This document shows positions 5,991-11,386 of a stretch of 11,386 nucleotides of DNA, one piece after another. Both the position numbers and the translations under genes were made by a program. The notes under the pieces are model-generated. The model searched no databases. It was not told the origin of the DNA and saw only the letters and a list, made by a program, of their open reading frames with translations. This stretch comes from Deltaproteobacteria bacterium (GTDB taxonomy: Bacteria; Myxococcota; Polyangia; Haliangiales; Haliangiaceae). How positions within the stretch are numbered: position 1 is the first letter of the stretch; every line of letters begins with the position of its first letter. The stretch covers positions 1 to 11,386 of the forward strand of contig JAGSPR010000204.1 of assembly GCA_018262455.1 (NCBI GenBank), given 5' to 3'.

Positions 5991-7847
5991 GTGTCCAGAC
6001 CACAGGTCGCCGTCTCCGGGCCCACCGTGCTGTTCGTCGGCAAGCCGTGCACGCTCGAGATCGACGTCACGGTCGGCAAGGAGACCAAGCTCGAGTATCT
6101 CTGGGCCCGGCTCGTCGGCCACCAGGGCTGGGCGATCGGCTCGGGCGACTCGCACGTGTCGCAGCGGATGAAGTTCCCCGAGCTGATCTGCCACCTGATG
6201 GGCGAGGGGATCCTCCCCGCCGGCTCGACCACCCGGTTTGCCGCCCAGTTCACGCTACCGCCGGGGACCCCGCCGTCGCACGAGCTGCGCCCGGCGCACG
6301 CCCGGATGCTGCTGCAGATCCGGGCCTCGATCCCGTGGTGGTTCGATGGCAAGTATCACTACGAGTTCGCCGTGCGGGTGCCGGCGCCCGCGGTCGTCGA
6401 CCGGACGCCGTTCGCGATCCGCAGCACGCCGATGACCGCGGCTGCAGACAAGCCGCGCATCGAGCTCAGCCTCGCATCGACCCGGATGATCGCCGGGGAG
6501 GTCGCGGTGGGCTCGGTCGCGCTGTTTCACGTCGACGATCGCAGGGCGCGCGAAGTCGATCTGACGCTCGTGCCGATCTTGACACTGTTCGGCCGGGGTC
6601 GTCCTCGCGAGCGCCGCGGTGCGCCGCTCGGCATCACGCTCACGCTCCCTCCGGGCAGCGCGGGCACGAACGTGCCGTTCCAGCTCAAGCTGCCGGACTC
6701 GCTGACGCCGTCGTTCCAGACCGTGTCGCACCAGCTGAGCTGGTGGCTCGTCGCGAGGTCGGGCTCGTTCTTCGGCGGCAAGGTCGAGGTTTCGGTGCCG
6801 CTCGAGATCGTCGATGCGAGCGCCACGGCGACCATGCCGCGCCAGACCGCGGCGCCACGCCTGGGCGACGAGCGGATCGCGACGCTGTTCACGCGGTTCG
6901 CGGCGGCGCATGGCTGGCGAGGTGGCACCATCGATGACGCCGAGCACGAGCACCTCGCCGGCCAGTTCGCGATCGAGCGCGAGGCCCTGGGCTGCGAGCT
7001 TCGGCTCGCCTACTCGTATCGCGGCGAGGCGGGGACGTTTCTGGTGTCCCGGATCGAGCACCCATCGCTGGGGCTTGGCCTGTCCGTGACGCCGAGCTCC
7101 TCGCTGCGACACGTGTTCTTCGAGGACATCGAGGTCGACATCGCCGCCTGGGATCGCGCGCATCACGTGACCGCGCGGTCGTCGGCCCAGACGATCCCGC
7201 TGCTGCAGGCGGTGGTGCCGACGCTGATGAAGTCGGGCCACCTCGGGGCGCTCGTGGGCTGGGACGACGGGGCGATCGTGTTCGAGCGCCCGGTATCGGC
7301 GGTCGACGAGTCCGAGCTCCTCGCGATGACCCGCGCGCTCGAGGGGCTGGGCACGGTGATCTCTCTCTCGCGCCAGCGGATCGCGCCGCCGCCCGGGCTG
7401 GTCGCCGAGCTCGACGCCTGGCAGCGGCTCGCGCGCGCGCTCGGCGGATCGTTGTCGGTTGGAGATCTCTCGATCGACGGCAAGCTCGATGGCACCTCGG
7501 TCGAGCTCGGGCTCGAGTTCCGCGAGGACGGCCAGCCCACCGGGGTCCGGGTGTCGGTCGGCGAGCCAGAGGCCGCGAGCGCGGAGCTGCGCCACCTGGC
7601 CCTCGCGTTGCCGCACCCGGCGACCGATGTCCTCGGCGACCCCATGGCCGAGCCGCTCGTCGAAGCCGTGACGCGGTGGCCCGCGGACTATCGCGAGCTG
7701 CGCGTCACCGATGGCGTCGCGGGGGCCACGTACACCCTGCCGACCAGTGACCCCGTCGTCGTCGATGCCGCCCGCGTCCGCGCGCTCGTCGATGCGCTCC
7801 GGGCCGTGCTGCTCGCACTCGATCCGGGCGCCGGCCCGTACCGCTAG
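5991..7847 (+). CDS. Arrestin-fold-like protein with duplicated C-terminal module
   Basis: About 618 residues from GTG 5991; GTG 5976 is an alternative five codons longer with AGG three bases ahead, so the start is uncertain. No signal peptide or membrane segment: probably cytoplasmic. Residues ~1-132 look like an arrestin-N type beta-sandwich (VSGPTVLFVGKPCTLEIDV, FTLPPGTPPSHEL, WWFDGKYHYEFAVRV). Residues ~155-275 look like a second arrestin-type sandwich (STRMIAGEVAVGSVAL, FQLKLPDSLTPSFQ, LSWWLVARSG). Spo0M and other bacterial arrestin-like proteins share the pattern of a proline-rich 'LPPxxPPS' strand followed by a Trp-rich strand. The rest holds two divergent copies of a ~150-170 residue module (~293-465 and ~470-618). 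They align at FTRFAAAHGW/WQRLARALGG and at PLLQAVVPTLMKSG/PLVEAVTRWPADYR. Role unknown; a protein-binding scaffold is the natural guess from the fold. It runs against the whole cluster and converges on murG with 16 bases between stops. Confidence 0.82.
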   Translation: MSRPQVAVSGPTVLFVGKPCTLEIDVTVGKETKLEYLWARLVGHQGWAIGSGDSHVSQRMKFPELICHLMGEGILPAGSTTRFAAQFTLPPGTPPSHELRPAHARMLLQIRASIPWWFDGKYHYEFAVRVPAPAVVDRTPFAIRSTPMTAAADKPRIELSLASTRMIAGEVAVGSVALFHVDDRRAREVDLTLVPILTLFGRGRPRERRGAPLGITLTLPPGSAGTNVPFQLKLPDSLTPSFQTVSHQLSWWLVARSGSFFGGKVEVSVPLEIVDASATATMPRQTAAPRLGDERIATLFTRFAAAHGWRGGTIDDAEHEHLAGQFAIEREALGCELRLAYSYRGEAGTFLVSRIEHPSLGLGLSVTPSSSLRHVFFEDIEVDIAAWDRAHHVTARSSAQTIPLLQAVVPTLMKSGHLGALVGWDDGAIVFERPVSAVDESELLAMTRALEGLGTVISLSRQRIAPPPGLVAELDAWQRLARALGGSLSVGDLSIDGKLDGTSVELGLEFREDGQPTGVRVSVGEPEAASAELRHLALALPHPATDVLGDPMAEPLVEAVTRWPADYRELRVTDGVAGATYTLPTSDPVVVDAARVRALVDALRAVLLALDPGAGPYR

Positions 7848-7863
7848 GCGTCGATCGCCGCGC

Positions 7864-8949
7864 TCACGACCTGGTGACCCAGTCGACGACGGCCGCCGCC
7901 GCGCCAGGCCTGGCGAGCCGCCTCATCGCGGTGCCCATCTCGGCGCGCTTGCCGGGATCGAGCAGCGGACGCAGCGCCTCGACGAGCTTGTCGGCGGTCA
8001 GATCGGCCTGGCGAAACATCAGCGCGGCGCCGGCATCGGCCATCTCGCGGGCGTTGAGCTCCTGGTGGTTGTCGGCGGCGAACGGGTACGGGATGAACAC
8101 CGCCGGCTTGCCCGCGATCGCGAGCTCGGCGACGGTCGTCGCGCCGGCGCGGCCAACGACCAGGTCGGCGCGCTGGTAGGCCGCCGCCATGTCCTTGATG
8201 AACGCACGGCAGTCGGCGGCGACCCCGGCGGCGGCATAGCGCTGCTCGGTCGCGACGAGATCCTGGGCGCCGGTCTGGTGAACGATCGCGAGCTTGGTGG
8301 TGCGCGCGAGCTGCGCGAGGGCCTGTGCGGCGAGCTCGTTGACCGCCACGGCGCCCTGCGAGCCGCCGCACACGAGCACATGGACCGCACCGTCGGCTGG
8401 CGCTGGCGCCGCCGCGACCAGCTTCTGCAGCAGGTCCCGGCGCACCGGGTTGCCGCTCATGACGATCTTCTTCGGCCTGAAGAACCGCTTGCTCTCCTCG
8501 AACGACAGGAACACCGCGCGGGCGATCCGGCCGAGGATCTTGTTCGTCAGGCCCGGGATCGAGTTCTGCTCGCAGATCGCCGTCGGGATCCCGCGCAGCC
8601 GCGCCATCAGGACGACGGGGCCCGATGCGTATCCCCCGACGCCGATCACGGCATCGGGTCGGTGCTGCTTGACGATCCGGCGTGCCTGCCACAGCGCCCG
8701 CGGGAGCCGGAGCAGCCCGCGGATCGCGCCGAGCACGCCGACGGTCTTGAGCCCGGAGACCTCGATCAGGGTCAGATCCCAGCCGAGCTCGGGCAGCACG
8801 CGCGCCTCGATGCCGCGCTTGGTGCCCACGAACCGGATCACCGCGTCGGGCTCGCGCGCACGCAGCTCCTCGGCGATCGCGACGCCCGGGAACAGGTGTC
8901 CGCCCGTGCCACCGCCAGCGATGAGCAGTCTGGTAGGTCGTTCCGACAC
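7864..8949 (-). CDS. murG: UDP-GlcNAc:lipid I GlcNAc transferase
   Basis: GT28-family glycosyltransferase at the inner face of the cytoplasmic membrane; adds GlcNAc to lipid I to make lipid II. 361 residues, normal for the family. Motifs: LLIAGGGTGGHLFPGVAIAEE (read from ~8), VIGVGGYASGPV (~101-112), ICEQNSIPGLTNKIL (~125-139), VMSGNPVRRDL (~163-173), LVCGGSQGAVAVNEL (~192-206), VHQTG (~223-227), FIKDMAAAYQRADLVVGRAG (~250-269), GATTVAEL (~269-276), FIPYPFAADNHQELNA (~285-300). The start is GTG at 8949, two bases after the ftsW TAG (8952-8954), so translational coupling to ftsW is likely; no strong ribosome site is seen. The ATG overlapping the ftsW end is out of frame. Downstream there is no room for a separate terminator before the converging gene. 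Confidence 0.97.
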   Translation of the reverse strand: MSERPTRLLIAGGGTGGHLFPGVAIAEELRAREPDAVIRFVGTKRGIEARVLPELGWDLTLIEVSGLKTVGVLGAIRGLLRLPRALWQARRIVKQHRPDAVIGVGGYASGPVVLMARLRGIPTAICEQNSIPGLTNKILGRIARAVFLSFEESKRFFRPKKIVMSGNPVRRDLLQKLVAAAPAPADGAVHVLVCGGSQGAVAVNELAAQALAQLARTTKLAIVHQTGAQDLVATEQRYAAAGVAADCRAFIKDMAAAYQRADLVVGRAGATTVAELAIAGKPAVFIPYPFAADNHQELNAREMADAGAALMFRQADLTADKLVEALRPLLDPGKRAEMGTAMRRLARPGAAAAVVDWVTRS

Positions 8950-8951
8950 CG

Positions 8952-10325
8952 CTACACCATGACGCGGACGCGCACGCGTTTCTTCCGCACGACGTCGCGC
9001 TGGACGGCTTCGTGGGAGCGCCGTTCGGGACGGCGCCCGACATTGAGCAGCAGCCCGACGAGGAACATCGTGATCGCGAGCGAGCTCCCGCCGGCCGAGA
9101 CCATCGGCAGGGTGATGCCCTTGTTGGGGACGATGCCGAGCACCACCCCGATGTTGAACAGCACCTGGACCCCGAACAGCAGCGTGATGCCGAACGCGAG
9201 GTAGCCGCCGAACACGTCGCGCGCACCGAGCGCCGCGCGGATTCCGCGCCAGACCACGATCCCGAACAGCAGCAGGACCGCGGCGACGCCGACGAAGCCC
9301 ATCTCCTCTCCGATCGGGGCGAGGATGAAGTCGTTGTGGGCCTCGGGCATGTACCCGAGCGACTGGTAACCGCCGCCGAGGCCCGCGCCCGTCAGGCCGC
9401 CCGACCCCATGGCGAGTCGCGCCTGGAGGAACTGATAGGCCTCGCCGTTGGCGTACGCCTCGGGGTTGAAGAACGCGAGCACGCGCTGGAGCCGCCACGG
9501 CGTGCCGACGATCAGGTGGTAGGCGACCGGCGCGGCCGACAGCATCGCGAGCACGATGTAGGAGATCCGCGCGCCGGCCATGAACAGCATGCCGAGCGTG
9601 GTCGCGCCAAGGACCACGGAGGACCCGAGGTCGGGCTGGGCGAGCAGCAGGGTCATCATCCCGCCGCACACGACGAGGTGCGGGACGAACCCGATCGTGA
9701 ACGTCTTGACGCGATCGGCCTTGCGACCCAGCGAGTACGCCAGGTAGGTGACGAGCGCGAGCTTGGCGATCTCGACCGGCTGGAACGTCAGCGGGCCGAG
9801 CGGGATCCAGCGCTTGGCCCCGTTGCGCGCCGTGGTCGCGAGCGCGGCGGCGAGCAGCACGAACGCGATCAGCAGCAGCGGATAGACGAGGTGACGCAGC
9901 CGGCGATAGTCGATCCGCGCGCCCAGCCACATGACGCTCCCGCCGACCGCGAGGAACGCCAGCTGGTGCTCGAGGAAGTGGGTCGCGTTGCGGTGGTGCG
10001 CCATGCCATCGGCGGCGGTCGACGAGAAGATCGCGATCGTGCCGATCGCGAGCAAGCCGAGCACGGCCGCCAGCAGCACGAGATCGTACGGACGTTCGGG
10101 CAGGGTCTGGCTGGGATGCTGGATCGCCACGACCTGCGCCGTGGCAGGCAACGTCGGATCGATCTCGCCGATCGGTTCGGGCTTCGGCGGCTTGTGCAGC
10201 TTCGCTCGCAGGCGAGCCCACCGGGAGGGTGGTGCCTCCGGCTCGTCCTGGCGCACGCCGTGCCGAGCGCCAGCCCGCGCGGCAAGACCTGCGCGAGGCG
10301 CGACGAGACGGCGGAGCACGGTCAT
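8952..10325 (-). CDS. ftsW: SEDS-family septal peptidoglycan glycosyltransferase FtsW
   Basis: Integral membrane glycan polymerase of the division septum, working with a class B penicillin-binding protein on lipid II made by MurG. 457 residues from ATG 10325, with GAGG ten bases upstream. A cytoplasmic N-terminal tail of ~80 residues, rich in Arg, Lys and Pro, precedes about ten hydrophobic segments. SEDS motifs: AKRWIPLGPLTFQPVEIAK (~170-188), AQPDLGSSVV (~229-238), MPEAHNDFILAPIGEEMG (~326-343) with Asp332 at the position of the essential Asp, and IVPNKGITLPMVSAGGSSL (~398-416). Two changes from the usual pattern: Val in QPVE where Ser is common, and Ala in SAGGSS where Tyr is common. The position next to murG favours FtsW over RodA. 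The C-terminus is strongly basic (KKRVRVRV). An internal GTG near codon 24 would shorten the tail; ATG 10325 is preferred but not certain. Confidence 0.95.
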   Translation of the reverse strand: MTVLRRLVAPRAGLAARAGARHGVRQDEPEAPPSRWARLRAKLHKPPKPEPIGEIDPTLPATAQVVAIQHPSQTLPERPYDLVLLAAVLGLLAIGTIAIFSSTAADGMAHHRNATHFLEHQLAFLAVGGSVMWLGARIDYRRLRHLVYPLLLIAFVLLAAALATTARNGAKRWIPLGPLTFQPVEIAKLALVTYLAYSLGRKADRVKTFTIGFVPHLVVCGGMMTLLLAQPDLGSSVVLGATTLGMLFMAGARISYIVLAMLSAAPVAYHLIVGTPWRLQRVLAFFNPEAYANGEAYQFLQARLAMGSGGLTGAGLGGGYQSLGYMPEAHNDFILAPIGEEMGFVGVAAVLLLFGIVVWRGIRAALGARDVFGGYLAFGITLLFGVQVLFNIGVVLGIVPNKGITLPMVSAGGSSLAITMFLVGLLLNVGRRPERRSHEAVQRDVVRKKRVRVRVMV

Positions 10326-10345
10326 CCAAAACCATCCTCGTGCCC

Positions 10346-10378
10346 CGGATCGCGGAGGGCCAGTTTTTGCGCGATCCG
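10346..10378. promoter_or_regulatory. Perfect inverted repeat in the ftsW/microprotein divergent region
   Basis: CGGATCGCG (10346-10354) and CGCGATCCG (10370-10378) are exact reverse complements with a 15-base spacer. The repeat is 21 bases upstream of the ftsW start and 62 bases upstream of the microprotein start. It overlaps a weak minus-strand promoter candidate (TTGCGA, 17-base spacer, AAAACT). It could be an operator for a dimeric regulator or an RNA hairpin in the ftsW leader; the spacing of the arms suits either. Function is inferred from symmetry and position only. Confidence 0.4.
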
Positions 10379-10426
10379 AAAATCTCGCAACCGGCGGGGC
10401 ACGTCGCTTGCTTCTCCTCTCGTCAC

Positions 10427-10431
10427 GGAGG
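10427..10431 (+). promoter_or_regulatory. Shine-Dalgarno site of the microprotein gene
   Basis: GGAGG lies nine bases before the ATG at 10441. It is the best-formed ribosome site seen at any start in the window, and it supports translation of an otherwise very short frame. Confidence 0.7.
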
Positions 10432-10440
10432 TACCGAACA

Positions 10441-10521
10441 ATGTCTGGAACCGCATGGATCGTCGTTCTCGTCCTCGTGTTTCTGCTCGTCGGCGGAGGT
10501 GGCTACTTCTATCGTCGATGA
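10441..10521 (+). CDS. 26-residue single-span membrane microprotein
   Basis: ATG 10441 to TGA 10519-10521. The product begins MSGTAWIVVLVLVFLLV, followed by GGGGYFYRR. It is one hydrophobic helix of about 14 residues, then a tetraglycine turn, an aromatic pair and two arginines. The positive end should stay in the cytoplasm, giving an N-out, C-in topology. The style recalls very small membrane proteins such as the DUF3309 group (hydrophobic run plus Gly/Tyr-rich end), but it is shorter and I do not assign it to that family. It has a good GGAGG site nine bases upstream. It lies antiparallel to the flanking ftsW and lipoprotein genes and ends 19 bases from the converging lipoprotein stop. A longer open frame extends upstream into ftsW antisense but lacks a comparable ribosome site. 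Confidence 0.65.
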   Translation: MSGTAWIVVLVLVFLLVGGGGYFYRR

Positions 10522-10540
10522 GCGTGGGCGCGCGCCTGGC

Positions 10541-10942
10541 TCACTTCGTGCGCCACCAGGTCTGACCGTCCATGGCGCTGCGACGCTGGCAGCTGTCGGT
10601 CAGCTTGACGAACCGGATGCCGATCTTGCTGAGGACCACCTTGTAGGTCCCGTCCTTGTCGCCGGGCGCCTCGGTGCACGCGCCCTTCTCGCTGGTGAAC
10701 GTCAGCTGGTCGCCATCGAGCTTGTAGGTGCCCTCTCCGAGGTAGGGCGTGCGCTCGATCTCGGCCCTGGTCCTGGCGAGGCGGAACTTGCCATCGATGT
10801 CGAACCGGATCGTGGTCTCGCCATCGGGCTTGTGACGCTCGAAGTCACCAACGATGAGCTCGTTGTTCGGGCGCTTCGGCGGAGGCCGCTCCGCGGGAGC
10901 CGAGCAAGCCGCGAGCACGACCGCGAGCATCAAGATCCGCAT
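10541..10942 (-). CDS. Small putative lipoprotein, lipocalin-like
   Basis: 133 residues from ATG 10942. It begins MRILMLAVVLAACSAPAE: a short hydrophobic segment and a lipobox LAAC, so lipidation at Cys13 and membrane anchoring are likely. The signal segment is shorter than usual; in-frame GTG 10951 or ATG 10993 would lengthen it, and GGGAGG lies one base before ATG 10942, so the start is not settled. The mature part after a Pro-rich tether reads NNELIVGDFERH, FDIDGKFRLAR, GTYKLDGDQLTFTS, then a Cys pair (EKGAC and DSCQRR) and an ending GQTWWRTK. Alternating strands with 'G-x-Y-x-L-x-G-x-x-L' and a late Cys and W-x-R pattern resemble small lipocalin-like barrels; the family assignment is tentative. 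It lies between murD and ftsW on the same strand, 58 bases after the murD stop, so it may be co-transcribed. Substrate or partner unknown. Confidence 0.85.
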   Translation of the reverse strand: MRILMLAVVLAACSAPAERPPPKRPNNELIVGDFERHKPDGETTIRFDIDGKFRLARTRAEIERTPYLGEGTYKLDGDQLTFTSEKGACTEAPGDKDGTYKVVLSKIGIRFVKLTDSCQRRSAMDGQTWWRTK

Positions 10943-11000
10943 GCCTCCCACGCTACCGCAGCTGACGGGCACGGATCGGGGCCCGAGCCGCATCGATCGG

Positions 11001-11386
11001 TCAGGTCGCGAGATCGAGGCGGCGGGCACCGACCGCGGAGACCGCCTCGCGAAACACGCGCCCGCGATGGCCGAAGTTGTCGAACATGTCGTAGCTCGCG
11101 CAAGCGGGCGACAGCACCACCGCATCGCCGCTCGCGCACAGCGCCGTCGCACGCGCCACGGCATCGTGCATGTCGGAGGCATCGATCACCGGATAGCTCA
11201 CGCCGTGGGCCTCGGCGGCCCCGCGGATCAGCGGGCCGGCCTTGCCGATCAGGATGATGCCCTTGCACACGCCGTCGAGCGCCTCGAGCATCGGCTGGTA
11301 GGAGCCGCCCTTGTCGACGCCGCCGGCGATCAGCACGAGGGGGCGGGGGAAGCCGCGCACCGAGGCCGCCACCGACGCGACGTTGG
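11001..11386 (-). CDS. murD: UDP-N-acetylmuramoylalanine--D-glutamate ligase, C-terminal part (5' end outside window)
   Basis: Cytoplasmic ligase that adds D-glutamate to UDP-MurNAc-L-Ala. 127 residues of the C-terminal domain are visible, entering from the right edge at the NVASV segment and ending at TGA 11001-11003. Diagnostic blocks: PLVLIAGGVDKGGSYQPML (near the start), GIILIGKAG, and VVLSPACASYDMFDNFGHRG followed by RVFREAV close to the C-terminus. These match the MurD C-terminal nucleotide and substrate-binding region. No damage in the visible part. It precedes the lipoprotein gene and ftsW in the same orientation, in place of the frequent direct murD-ftsW junction. Confidence 0.95.
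   Translation of the reverse strand, partial: NVASVAASVRGFPRPLVLIAGGVDKGGSYQPMLEALDGVCKGIILIGKAGPLIRGAAEAHGVSYPVIDASDMHDAVARATALCASGDAVVLSPACASYDMFDNFGHRGRVFREAVSAVGARRLDLAT

Noticed and set aside
5061..6194. Minus-strand 377-codon frame across the secreted paralogue and the start of the arrestin-like gene
   Set aside because: Low-complexity shadow of the 5219-5902 gene in another frame. Only its left end was useful, because part of it carries the paralogue remnant.
8950..10335. Upstream extension of the murG frame, giving an 823-codon open frame
   Set aside because: It overlaps ftsW in another frame and is Arg/Pro/Ala-rich noise. MurG homology begins exactly at GTG 8949 just after the ftsW stop.
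10527..10536. GGCGCGCGCC palindrome between the microprotein and lipoprotein stops as a terminator
   Set aside because: It is self-complementary, but as a hairpin it leaves almost no loop and has no T-run on either side; likely a product of base composition.
10229..11257. Plus-strand 342-codon frame opposite the lipoprotein gene and murD
   Set aside because: Arg/Ser-rich antisense translation without recognisable motifs, overlapping the true microprotein in another frame and two minus-strand genes with clear signals.

Overview
The window is a GC-rich stretch (my impression is roughly two thirds G+C) that carries a peptidoglycan and division (dcw) gene cluster on the minus strand, interrupted by accessory genes. 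GC content, codon choice, the many Ala/Lys/Pro-rich secreted or lipoprotein-like accessory genes, and a DUF1579-like protein behind a Lys/Ala/Pro linker suggest a Myxococcota (former deltaproteobacterial) genome, perhaps of the Haliangium/Kofleria type. That placement is an inference; no rRNA or other taxonomic marker is present.

Read along the minus strand from the right edge: the C-terminal part of murD (11386-11001), a small lipoprotein gene (10942-10541), ftsW (10325-8952) and murG (8949-7864). The core cluster then breaks off. A plus-strand gene for an arrestin-like two-domain protein with a duplicated C-terminal module (5991-7847) runs head-on into murG with only 16 bases between. Two tandem minus-strand paralogues for secreted two-cysteine proteins of unknown family follow (5902-5219 and 5027-4338), with a frameshifted scrap of a third copy between them. 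The core resumes with murC (4202-2757), murB (2750-1701) and ddl (1655-714). The cluster ends at a strong bidirectional hairpin (675-710), shared with a convergent plus-strand gene for a DUF1579-like protein that enters from the left edge (1-619). In addition, a 26-residue membrane microprotein with a clean GGAGG ribosome site lies on the plus strand between ftsW and the lipoprotein gene (10441-10521). A perfect 9-bp inverted repeat sits in the ftsW/microprotein divergent region.

The core genes form a chain of steps. MurC and MurD add L-Ala and D-Glu to UDP-MurNAc, MurB makes UDP-MurNAc from its enolpyruvyl precursor, and Ddl supplies D-Ala-D-Ala. MurG turns lipid I into lipid II, and FtsW polymerises lipid II at the septum. 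All catalytic motifs I could check are intact. The accessory genes are the uncharacterised part. They split the cluster into at least two transcription units (murD-lipoprotein-ftsW-murG and murC-murB-ddl), and ftsQ, ftsA and ftsZ, which often follow murB or ddl, are absent here. I see no CRISPR array, tRNA, rRNA, transposase or phage gene. No stretch longer than about 300 bases lacks a gene.
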